A DNA stretch of 39,499 bases from Bacillota bacterium (GTDB lineage: Bacteria; Bacillota_I; Bacilli_A; Izemoplasmatales; Hujiaoplasmataceae): the NCBI GenBank assembly GCA_029559915.1, contig JAKPZU010000350.1, positions 1-39,499 on the forward strand, given 5' to 3'. The translations under genes were made by a program, and so were the position numbers. The notes below the pieces were generated by a model. That model was not told the origin of the DNA and made no database searches. It saw only the letters and a program-made list of their open reading frames with translations. Below are positions 31,103 to 39,499 of this stretch, one piece after another. The number at the start of each line of letters is the position of its first letter. Position 1 is the first letter of the stretch.

Positions 31103-31823
31103 TAAAATTTATGATGATTTGGCCCAGCGTTTTGATCAAATGGTCAAAGACGATATGGAAAATTTCCGCTTTCCGTATTCTGAATACAATTTATTGCACG
31201 AGATTATCGCTGAATACATCAGCGATCGCTTGAACGGAAAACCAGTAAAGATTCTAGATATTGGCATTGGTACAGCCTCACTATATGAAAGAATTATACC
31301 CGAAGGCATTGATTTAACGGGCATCGACAACTCGGAGCCAATGTTGGAAATTGCCAGATTAAGGGTACCTGAGGCGAGGCTCATCAACCATAATATAAAA
31401 AAAGGTTTGCCCGAAGACATAAAAGACGAAACTTTTGATTTTATCGTTGTTTCTTATCTGTTCATGCATTTCGATTTTGAATTCGTCATTTATTTCATCG
31501 AACTATTCAGACAGTATTTGGCACCTTTTGGAAAACTTTTGATTGGCGATATTTTATTCTTCAACGAAGACAACAAGTTGCGTTTTTTAAAGGAAAATCC
31601 CGATGTCGTAATCAACGACTTGAATTTGCACGTCTATCAAGACGTACTGGAACGCATCGATGATATCTATGATTTGAGCTATATGGAGATCAATTCTTAT
31701 ACCGGTTTGATAATTGTCGAGAAAATGTACCAAAACTCTTTACAATATGATGAAACTTTGGTAAAATACAATGCAAATACAGAGAAGTGGAAGAGTACTC
31801 AGCCAGAGAAAAAAAGCGAGTAA
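31095..31823 (+). CDS. Class I SAM-dependent methyltransferase
   Basis: Motif I ILDIGIGTASLYERI, TGIDNSEPMLEIAR, FDFIVVSYLFMHF. Confidence 0.85.
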   Translation: MSNKIYDDLAQRFDQMVKDDMENFRFPYSEYNLLHEIIAEYISDRLNGKPVKILDIGIGTASLYERIIPEGIDLTGIDNSEPMLEIARLRVPEARLINHNIKKGLPEDIKDETFDFIVVSYLFMHFDFEFVIYFIELFRQYLAPFGKLLIGDILFFNEDNKLRFLKENPDVVINDLNLHVYQDVLERIDDIYDLSYMEINSYTGLIIVEKMYQNSLQYDETLVKYNANTEKWKSTQPEKKSE

Positions 31824-32008
31824 ACAGTTGGTGTGAAGTTTACCTCATAGGCGGTTTTTTAGAGGAAGGTAGCCATGGAGTTGGTTAGATGAAGTAGTAG
31901 TAGTTTAACCCGTAAGACTTGCGTTAAAGGTCTTCAAGAGCCAGATTTATCTGGAATTAAGGTGGTACCACGGATTGAATTCGTCCTTTTTTTAAGGACG
32001 ATTTTTTA
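31820..32008 (+). ncRNA. T-box leader (probable Val) of nudix-valS with terminator; non-canonical stem I
   Basis: T-box TTAAGGTGGTACCACGG (around 31957-31973), terminator TCGTCCTT-ttttt-AAGGACGA-TTTTTT (31981-32007), AAGAC/GGTCTT stem before it; GTA triplets at 31894-31902 next to GTTTAAC that can pair with GTAAAC at 31820. Confidence 0.82.
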
Positions 32009-32025
32009 TTTTCAAGGAGAGAAAG

Positions 32026-32508
32026 ATGGAAGAAAGTTACATTAAAAAAATCAGATCGTTGGTCAAAGACGAATTCATCATGGTAAATGCCACAGCGATA
32101 GTTATTGTGAATGACAAGAATGAGGTTCTTTTGCAGAAAAGGGCGGACAGCGGTTTATGGGGACTGCCGGGCGGTTTATTGGAACTGAACGAAAATATCG
32201 CCATCGGCGCGATTCGCGAAGTTAAGGAAGAGACCAATCTCGACATCAGAATCAAGCGCTTTATTGGTGTTTTTGTCAATCCTTTCATGCGCTGGAGGGA
32301 ACATGACTTAGCTCAGGTATTCAGTTTTGCGTTCTTGGGCGAAGTTGTATCCGGAGAATTGAGAGTCAACGACTTTGAATCGACGGATATGCAATATTTC
32401 AATTATGAAAATTTGCCACAAATTCATTCGATGGACAACATTCAAGTGATTGAGGCTTATTATAACAATCAATTCAATCTAATAGAAGGTGAACCATATG
32501 ATGGATAA
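32026..32508 (+). CDS. Nudix hydrolase
   Basis: Nudix box WGLPGGLLELNENIAIGAIREVKEETNLDI. Confidence 0.92.
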   Translation: MEESYIKKIRSLVKDEFIMVNATAIVIVNDKNEVLLQKRADSGLWGLPGGLLELNENIAIGAIREVKEETNLDIRIKRFIGVFVNPFMRWREHDLAQVFSFAFLGEVVSGELRVNDFESTDMQYFNYENLPQIHSMDNIQVIEAYYNNQFNLIEGEPYDG

Positions 32509-35068
32509 AAAATACAACCCCAAACAAGTTGAACAAGGTAAATATGATTTTTGGCTGGAGAATAAATTATTCTCTTCCGGAGATATGACTAAAAAACCTT
32601 TTACAATCGTCATTCCACCACCAAACGTCACCGGTAAACTGCATCTAGGTCATACCTGGGACAACACTTTGCAGGATATGATAATCAGAAGAAAAAGAAT
32701 GCAAGGTTATGACGCGCTTTATTTACCGGGAATGGATCATGCGGGCATAGCAACTCAAGCGAAAGTTGACGCTAAACTCAAAGAACAAGGCATCAATCGT
32801 TATGATCTTTCCAGAGAAGAGTATCTTGAAGTTGCTTGGCAATGGAAAGAAGAATATTCCAATTTTATCCGCGAACAGTGGAAGACCATGGGTCTTTCCC
32901 TGGACTACTCCAAAGAACGTTTTACCTTGGATGAAGGCTTGTCAAAAGCCGTAAACAAGGTTTTTATCGATCTTTACCATAAAGGCTACATCTATCGCGG
33001 TGAAAGAATTATTAATTGGGATGTTGAAGCAAAAACGGCTTTATCTAATATTGAAATCGAACATGTGGAGACTGAAGGCGCACTTTACTACATCACTTAT
33101 CCTTTCGTGGATGGATTAGATGGTGTAACAGTAGCCACCACCAGACCGGAGACGATGTTTGGCGACAGTGCCATCATGGTCAATCCTGATGATGAGAGAT
33201 ACCTTCACCTTCATGGCAAGGAAGTTTACATTCCAACCACCAAAACCAAGATAAAAATTATCACTGACAAATACGTTGATAAAGATTTCGGTACGGGAAT
33301 CGTTAAAGTCACACCAGCTCACGACCCTAACGACTTCCAAGTGGGAAAGAGACATGATTTGGCAATGCCTCTATGCATGAACGAAGATGGAACAATGAAC
33401 CATTTGGCATTCAAATATGAAAACATGGAAAGATTTGCATGTCGCAAAGCTTTAGTTGAAGACTTGAAACAATTGGGTTTGATGAAAAAAATTGAAGTCA
33501 TAAAACATAATGTCGGACATAGCGAAAGAACCAATGTAATCGTTGAACCAAGACTATCAAAACAGTGGTTTGTGAGAATGGATCAATTAGCAAAAAACGC
33601 TATGGAAAAGTCTAAAGTTTCTTTCGTCCCGGAACGCTTTGAAAAGATTTTTACCAATTGGATGGAAGGTATTGAAGACTGGTGCATTTCCAGACAGCTG
33701 TGGTGGGGCCATAGAATTCCGGTTTATTACCGCAACGAAGAGATTTACTGCGGAGAGAATCATCCAGATGGCGATGGATGGATTCAAGATACTGATGTTT
33801 TGGATACCTGGTTTTCTTCTGCCCTTTGGCCTTTTTCGACTTTGGGTTGGCCGGAAAACACATCTGATTTTAAACGTTATTATCCAAATGACGTGATGGT
33901 AACAGGCTATGATATTATCTTTTTCTGGGTGGCGAGAATGATTTTTCAAGCTATCGAATTTACCGGTGCATCACCTTTTAAAGAATGTTTGATTCATGGT
34001 TTGATTCGCGATAAAGAAGGAAGAAAAATGTCAAAATCCTTGGGCAACGGTGTCGACCCGATTGAAGTTGTCGATCAATATGGCGCTGATGCCCTAAGGT
34101 ATTTCATCACCACCAATTCTTCGCCAGGTCAAGACCTGCGCTATGAAGAGGAAAAAGTATTGTCCAGCTGGAATTTTATCAATAAACTCTGGAATATCAG
34201 CCGTTACACCATCATGAATACAAAGGATGTAATCGGCAAGGAACTTATCTTGGAACCACGAAAATTCACCTTCCCAGATCGTTGGATTATCACTAGGTTG
34301 AACCGATTGATAGATTCTGTGGATTATTTCTTCGATCACTATGAGTTCGGTGAAGCTGCAAAATTAATCTACAATTTCACCTGGAACGATTTTGCCTCCT
34401 GGTATATCGAAATGGCTAAGTTGTCGGATACTTTGACGACCAAGTCAGTCCTTATCTATGTCTTGGAAAACACCATTAAGTTGCTGCACCCTTTCATGCC
34501 TTTTGTAACTGAAGAAATATTCCAAAAATTATCACCAAATTCATTATCAATCATGATTAGCGATTGGCCTAAAAACAATGGTATGCTTTATCCGGATACA
34601 GAAGAAAAAGATTGGTTCTTTGAACTTATAAAAGGTGTTAGAACCGTGAGAAACGACTATCAGGTTTCTTGGACTAAACCAATCGATTTGTTTATCCAGA
34701 CTGACAAGGAAAATATGGCCTTTTTAAGGGAAAACGATCAATATATCAGGAAATTCCTCAATCCAAATCAATTGATAATAGCAGAAACGATTGAGAAAAA
34801 AGACGAAGCGATTAGTTTGATTTTTGCCAACGCCTCAATTCTCATTCCTCTCGGTTCTTTGGTCAACGTTACTGAAGAAATCAAGCGATTGAATGATCAA
34901 TTGGTTAATTTGGAAAAAGAAATCGAAAGATGTACAAAAATGCTTAGCAATCCTAACTTCACGGCAAAAGCTCCGCAAGCAAAGATTGAAGAAGAAAAAA
35001 ATAAATTACAGAAATACGAAGAAAATTATAAAGAGGTTACTTACCGCTTAAAGGAGCTAACAGAATAA
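32498..35068 (+). CDS. valS: Valyl-tRNA synthetase
   Basis: PPPNVTGKLHLGHTWDNTLQD, LPGMDHAGIATQ, GRKMSKSLGNGVDP, C-terminal coiled-coil arm; ATG at 32498 or 32501 overlapping the nudix stop. Confidence 0.98.
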   Translation: MMDKKYNPKQVEQGKYDFWLENKLFSSGDMTKKPFTIVIPPPNVTGKLHLGHTWDNTLQDMIIRRKRMQGYDALYLPGMDHAGIATQAKVDAKLKEQGINRYDLSREEYLEVAWQWKEEYSNFIREQWKTMGLSLDYSKERFTLDEGLSKAVNKVFIDLYHKGYIYRGERIINWDVEAKTALSNIEIEHVETEGALYYITYPFVDGLDGVTVATTRPETMFGDSAIMVNPDDERYLHLHGKEVYIPTTKTKIKIITDKYVDKDFGTGIVKVTPAHDPNDFQVGKRHDLAMPLCMNEDGTMNHLAFKYENMERFACRKALVEDLKQLGLMKKIEVIKHNVGHSERTNVIVEPRLSKQWFVRMDQLAKNAMEKSKVSFVPERFEKIFTNWMEGIEDWCISRQLWWGHRIPVYYRNEEIYCGENHPDGDGWIQDTDVLDTWFSSALWPFSTLGWPENTSDFKRYYPNDVMVTGYDIIFFWVARMIFQAIEFTGASPFKECLIHGLIRDKEGRKMSKSLGNGVDPIEVVDQYGADALRYFITTNSSPGQDLRYEEEKVLSSWNFINKLWNISRYTIMNTKDVIGKELILEPRKFTFPDRWIITRLNRLIDSVDYFFDHYEFGEAAKLIYNFTWNDFASWYIEMAKLSDTLTTKSVLIYVLENTIKLLHPFMPFVTEEIFQKLSPNSLSIMISDWPKNNGMLYPDTEEKDWFFELIKGVRTVRNDYQVSWTKPIDLFIQTDKENMAFLRENDQYIRKFLNPNQLIIAETIEKKDEAISLIFANASILIPLGSLVNVTEEIKRLNDQLVNLEKEIERCTKMLSNPNFTAKAPQAKIEEEKNKLQKYEENYKEVTYRLKELTE

Positions 35069-35070
35069 AG

Positions 35071-36336
35071 ATGTTCAAAACAGTTGAAGAAGCTCAAAAC
35101 TGGATTGAAAATATCAAAAGGTTCGGATCAAAACTTGATCTTAAACGGATGGAAAAGGTTGTTGCACTCTTGGATCATCCGGAAAAAGCCTTCAAATCAA
35201 TCCATCTCGCAGGAACCAATGGTAAAGGGTCAACTTCGACATACCTCAAAAAGATTTTGAGCCATGCCGGCTTTAAAGTCGGCATCTATACTTCGCCATA
35301 TGTTGTAAAGTTTAATGAACGAATTGGCATTAATGACGACTATATCAGTGATGATGAACTCGTTCATTATGCCAACGAGCTATATCCATTGACGGAAAAA
35401 ATGCTGGAAGACGATGAGACAGTCACTTTTTTTGAAGTGTTGACGCTTATGGCTTTCCTTTATTTCCGTGATCAAAAAGTTGATTACGCCGTAATTGAAG
35501 TCGGATTAGGTGGGTTATTGGATGCGACGAACGTCATAATTCCTGAGATTTCCGTCATTACCAATATTTCTTATGACCATATGAAACAATTGGGAAACAC
35601 ATTGGAATCGATTGCCTTAAATAAACTTGGAATCGTCAAGGACAATGTACCTTTAGTTACAGCAATAGAAAACACCAATCTTTTTCCCTTGTTTTCTGAA
35701 GTCACCGCCAAACATCACAGCCGTCTAAAAATCTGCAATTTTGACATGGTGACTAATATCGATGTCAAGGAAGTTACGCGTTTCAAATATCGCGACCAGG
35801 AATATCTGCTTAACCTCACCGGGTACCATCAAGTCAAAAATGCCGTTTTGGCAATTGAAACCATAAGACTTTTAAGAATCATCAATAATCTTCATCTTAC
35901 TGAAGAAGATATCTATGAAGGGCTCAAAACAGCTGCTTGGCCAGGAAGATTTGAAATTTTCAACAAAAATGTTGTCATCGATGGTGCACATAATATCGGC
36001 GGCATCGAAGCCTTGATTAAGAGTGCGAGAACTGTTTTTGCTGGGAAATACATCAAATGTCTATTTTCGGTAATGCGGGATAAAGAGCACAAAAAAATGA
36101 TTGAAGAGTTGGATAACTTTTGCGACGAACTCTATTTTACCGAGTTTGAATATCAAAGAAGAGCTGACGCTGAAGAATTGTTTTCTGAATCCAGCCATTA
36201 TCACAAGTCCTTCCATACCGACTATAAACAGATATTCTTTAAGTTATCCAGCGAATTGAAGGAAAATGAAGTCTTGATTGTCACTGGCTCCTTATACTTT
36301 ATTTCAGAAATAAGAAAACTATTGGTCAAAGAATAA
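35071..36336 (+). CDS. folC: Folylpolyglutamate synthase / dihydrofolate synthase
   Basis: SIHLAGTNGKGSTSTYLKKIL, VGIYTSPYVVKFNERI, VIEVGLGGLLDATNVI, AAWPGRFEIFNKNVVIDGAHN. Confidence 0.96.
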   Translation: MFKTVEEAQNWIENIKRFGSKLDLKRMEKVVALLDHPEKAFKSIHLAGTNGKGSTSTYLKKILSHAGFKVGIYTSPYVVKFNERIGINDDYISDDELVHYANELYPLTEKMLEDDETVTFFEVLTLMAFLYFRDQKVDYAVIEVGLGGLLDATNVIIPEISVITNISYDHMKQLGNTLESIALNKLGIVKDNVPLVTAIENTNLFPLFSEVTAKHHSRLKICNFDMVTNIDVKEVTRFKYRDQEYLLNLTGYHQVKNAVLAIETIRLLRIINNLHLTEEDIYEGLKTAAWPGRFEIFNKNVVIDGAHNIGGIEALIKSARTVFAGKYIKCLFSVMRDKEHKKMIEELDNFCDELYFTEFEYQRRADAEELFSESSHYHKSFHTDYKQIFFKLSSELKENEVLIVTGSLYFISEIRKLLVKE

Positions 36337-36387
36337 AATTAAAGAATTTTGTCGACTAATCAGTAATATTTATGTCGGGTGATATAA

Positions 36388-37074
36388 ATGTATATGATAA
36401 AAGACATGCCGAAACTTGAACGTCCGAGGGAAAGATTGCTCTATAACGGCGCCGAAAGCCTCAGCAGCTACGAGTTGATTGCGATATTGTTGAGAGTTGG
36501 CAGTCAAGGGGAATCGGTAATTGAACTTGCCAAATCGTTAGTCAATTCTTTTGTCGATTTGTCTGAATTAGGCAATATGACAATTGAAGAACTAAGCGCA
36601 TTTAAAGGCATCGGCAAAACCAAGGCCATAACCATCCTGGCTGCAGTTGAGTTAGGCAAGAGAGTATTAAGTCCGCAAAAAGAGAAAATCCAGATATCCT
36701 CGCCGGCTAATGTTTATGAAATGCTCAAAAACGAGTTATCCTTGCTCAAACAGGAAGTTTTGGTCGTTTTGTTCCTAGATATAAAAAGCTGCTTAATCAC
36801 CAAGAAAACAATTTTTATCGGCAGTCTGAATCAAAGTCTGGTCCATCCAAGAGAAGTCTTCATGCATGCCATAAAACATGCATCTTCAAGAATCATCATC
36901 GTTCACAACCATCCTTCGGGTGATCCAACACCTTCAGCGCAGGATATAGCTGTGACCAAAGCCTTTCAGGAGGCTGGGGATTTGTTGGGAGTAAAGGTCA
37001 TGGATCATATTATTATCAGTAGCAATTCATACCGATCAATTCTAAATTATGATTTTCAAAATAAAAGGCGCTAA
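36388..37074 (+). CDS. radC: RadC/JAB-domain DNA repair-associated protein
   Basis: MPKLERPRERLLYNGAESLSSYELIAILLRVGSQGESV and JAMM-like HNHPSGDPTPSAQDIAVTKAF. Confidence 0.95.
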   Translation: MYMIKDMPKLERPRERLLYNGAESLSSYELIAILLRVGSQGESVIELAKSLVNSFVDLSELGNMTIEELSAFKGIGKTKAITILAAVELGKRVLSPQKEKIQISSPANVYEMLKNELSLLKQEVLVVLFLDIKSCLITKKTIFIGSLNQSLVHPREVFMHAIKHASSRIIIVHNHPSGDPTPSAQDIAVTKAFQEAGDLLGVKVMDHIIISSNSYRSILNYDFQNKRR

Positions 37075-37088
37075 ATTTTTAGCGCCTT
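37065..37088. terminator. Bidirectional terminator between radC and hydrolase
   Basis: AAGGCGCTAAA-tt-TTTAGCGCCTT inverted repeat between convergent genes. Confidence 0.75.
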
Positions 37089-37095
37089 CAACATC

Positions 37096-38016
37096 TTATT
37101 TTTCATAAAAATTTAAAACATCTGCATAAACTTCATCTTTATTGAGTTCATTTAAAACTTCATGTCGAGCTTCAGGATAAATCTTATAGTCGATAGCCTC
37201 ATAACCGAGTTTATTCATTTTTGCGACCAGTTTTTCAATCTCTGTTCCGTAATTTGATAAAGCATCATTGCCGCCAGAAATGAAATAATGCGGCAGTTTT
37301 AAATTTCCTAAACTCAGATTTTTAGTTTTGGAGACAAATTTTATCCATTTGAACATATCTAAATTAGCCGCAACGGTGAATGGTTGTCCACACATGCGAG
37401 AATTATGATAGTATTGTTGGATGATGGTATCTCTTGTCAACCATTCCTCGTTGATGCCAGAAATGATTTTATCTTTTCGCATCTTTTTCGGATTGGCATC
37501 AATGGCCATGTCCTGGATCATCTTGGAGACATATTTTGGTCCCTTTAGGCATTTGATAATATTCGTTAGGAGCATACCCATGCTAATGAGCATTTTTGGT
37601 GGGTAAGCAGTACCAGATAAAACCGCTTTGGCGTAAAATTCCGGAAAATCAAGAATCAATTTTCTAGCCAAAAAAGAACCCATCGAATGTCCCAATAAAT
37701 AATATTTGAAGGTAGGATAAGTTTTTTCAATGTATTCCTTAACTAAAACTACTGATTCATAAGCCAATAAATCACCATTTTTATCCGCAAAATGAACATA
37801 GTCGTAAGTGTCAGTCGAAAGACCGTGGCCGATAATATCGCACCCAATTACCAAATAGCCGTTTTTAGCCAAAAATTCCGAAAACAAACCATATCTGGCA
37901 AAATGCTCTGAAGCACCATGGATAATCTGGACGATTGCCTTTGGCTTTTCTGTTGGTTCATAAAGATAAACGTGAATTGAATTATTATGATAGTCCTGCA
38001 AAGTAAATTGTTTCAT
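37096..38016 (-). CDS. Alpha/beta hydrolase, lysophospholipase / monoacylglycerol lipase-like
   Basis: VQIIHGASEHFARYGLFSEFLAKNGYLVIGCDIIGHGLS, YLLGHSMGSFLARKL (GxSxG), EARHEVLNE; SD AAGGAG before ATG at 38016 (ORF track start 38049 less likely). Confidence 0.9.
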   Translation of the reverse strand: MKQFTLQDYHNNSIHVYLYEPTEKPKAIVQIIHGASEHFARYGLFSEFLAKNGYLVIGCDIIGHGLSTDTYDYVHFADKNGDLLAYESVVLVKEYIEKTYPTFKYYLLGHSMGSFLARKLILDFPEFYAKAVLSGTAYPPKMLISMGMLLTNIIKCLKGPKYVSKMIQDMAIDANPKKMRKDKIISGINEEWLTRDTIIQQYYHNSRMCGQPFTVAANLDMFKWIKFVSKTKNLSLGNLKLPHYFISGGNDALSNYGTEIEKLVAKMNKLGYEAIDYKIYPEARHEVLNELNKDEVYADVLNFYEK

Positions 38017-38090
38017 AAAAATCTCCTTCGATGACATAATATTCTTCATTTATTATATCATTATACATTTTATTTTTAAATATGATTTGA

Positions 38091-38096
38091 TATAAT
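38091..38096 (+). promoter_or_regulatory. -10 element candidate for glpK
   Basis: TATAAT 17 nt before ATG; no convincing -35. Confidence 0.4.
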
Positions 38097-38113
38097 AAAT
38101 GCGGAGGTTCGAG

Positions 38114-39499
38114 ATGAATAAATATATTTTGGCCATTGATCAGGGAACAACTTCCTCTCGAGTCATAATCTTCGATGAAGAGGGACTTATAGTTTCTTTT
38201 CACCAAAAAGAATTTAAACAATACTTCCCAAAACCGGGATATGTTTTACATGACGCTGTAGAGATATGGGAAAGTGTTGTTTTTTGTATTGATAAAGCTT
38301 TATCTAAAGCGAAACTTAAGATTGATGATATAATGGCAATCGGTATTACCAATCAAAGAGAAACAACTGTACTATGGGATAAAACCACCTCACTACCATT
38401 AGCTAAGGCGATTGTTTGGCAATCATCGCAAACCAAGGATTATTGCGATGAATTAATTGGCAAAGGCTATCTTGACAAATTTAGAAGTAAAACTGGTTTG
38501 ATTGTTAATCCTTATTTTAGCGGAACGAAAATCAAATGGTTGCTGGACAACGTTGATAATGCCAGAGAAATGGCAAAAGCCGGAAATGTTGCTTTTGGGA
38601 CCATCGATTCCTGGTTAATCTGGAAATTGAGCAACGGAAAATATCATATTACCGATTATTCCAATGCTTCCAGAACTTTAATATATAATATCCATGATTT
38701 GAAGTGGGACGAAGAATTACTGGCTATATTGAATATTCCAGAAAACATTCTTCCCAAGGTGGTCGCTTCCAGCGGAATCAATGCCTATACCGATAAACAA
38801 GTTTTAGGCAAGAAAATTCCTATCTCCGGTATAGCTGGCGATCAACAAGCTGCACTCTTTGGCCAGACTTGCTTTAATCCCGGCGATGTTAAAAACACGT
38901 ATGGAACGGGCTGTTTCTTATTGATGAACACGGGAACTGAACCTAAACCTTCAAAAAACGGTTTGTTAACAACTATTGCTTGGGGTATTGATGGTAAGAT
39001 TGAATATGCGTTAGAAGGTTCTATCTTCGTGGCGGGAAGCGCAATACAATGGCTGAGAGACGGATTAGAAATTATCAAATCAGCAGATGAAACTGAAGAA
39101 ATGGCCAGAAAAGCCAAAGGTAATTTGGGAGTTTATTTCGTTCCTGCCTTTGTCGGACTGGGAACGCCTTATTGGGAAGAGGATGCAAGAGGAAGTTTCT
39201 TTGGACTTACAAGAGGCGTTACAAAGAATCATATCGTCCGCTCCGCTCTTGAAGCCATCGCTTATCAAACAAAAGACGTCGTTGAGTTGATGCAAAAAGA
39301 AGCCAATATTAGGCTTTGTGATTTAAAAGTTGACGGTGGCGCAGCTAAAAACAATTTCTTGTTGGAGTTTCAGTCAGATATACTGAATTGCAATATTTAC
39401 CGCCCAAAAACAAATGAAACTACGGCTTTGGGAGCTTGTTATCTAGCTGGTATCGGGATTGGTCTATGGGACAAATCAACTATTAAGAATAAATGGGTA
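38114..39499 (+). CDS. glpK: Glycerol kinase, 3' truncated by window end
   Basis: [76 protein letters not shown]; open to window end. Confidence 0.96.
   Translation, partial: MNKYILAIDQGTTSSRVIIFDEEGLIVSFHQKEFKQYFPKPGYVLHDAVEIWESVVFCIDKALSKAKLKIDDIMAIGITNQRETTVLWDKTTSLPLAKAIVWQSSQTKDYCDELIGKGYLDKFRSKTGLIVNPYFSGTKIKWLLDNVDNAREMAKAGNVAFGTIDSWLIWKLSNGKYHITDYSNASRTLIYNIHDLKWDEELLAILNIPENILPKVVASSGINAYTDKQVLGKKIPISGIAGDQQAALFGQTCFNPGDVKNTYGTGCFLLMNTGTEPKPSKNGLLTTIAWGIDGKIEYALEGSIFVAGSAIQWLRDGLEIIKSADETEEMARKAKGNLGVYFVPAFVGLGTPYWEEDARGSFFGLTRGVTKNHIVRSALEAIAYQTKDVVELMQKEANIRLCDLKVDGGAAKNNFLLEFQSDILNCNIYRPKTNETTALGACYLAGIGIGLWDKSTIKNKWV

Noticed and set aside
31894-31903. GTAGTAGTAG as a microsatellite or repeat array
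   Set aside because: Only three units, better explained as the specifier region of the T-box.
33587-33949. Multiple overlapping ORFs in valS on both strands
   Set aside because: Shadow ORFs over a strongly conserved ValS coding region.

Overview
The window is a gene-dense, AT-rich chromosomal segment of a low-GC Bacillota or Mycoplasmatota-like (Acholeplasma/Izemoplasma-type) bacterium. TGA is used as a genuine stop (xerD, ruvB, deoC, yhbY), so it uses code 11 rather than the Mycoplasma code. Nearly every gene is a recognisable housekeeping gene: lepA (5' truncated), hemW, xerD, deoB, ruvB, queA, yhhQ, pduL, tgt, ftsZ, two tandem mgtE, yhbY, surE, yggS, sepF, yggT, ileS, deoC, deoD, an M16 peptidase pair, engB (ysxC), a methyltransferase, a Nudix hydrolase, valS, folC, radC, a lysophospholipase-like hydrolase and glpK (3' truncated). 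Readable RNA regulation includes a preQ1-I riboswitch over the yhhQ Shine-Dalgarno, a canonical Ile T-box before ileS, an unusual apparently reduced T-box before nudix-valS, and several bidirectional terminators. The least explained content is a two-gene minus-strand operon (5105-11503) encoding very long, almost Cys-, Trp-, Gly- and Pro-poor coiled-coil proteins of 977 and 1151 aa with no recognisable domain. It has its own promoter and is bounded by a bidirectional terminator and a divergent promoter region. This is the best candidate for an undescribed (structural or cytoskeletal) system. No CRISPR, tRNA, rRNA, transposon or prophage was seen.
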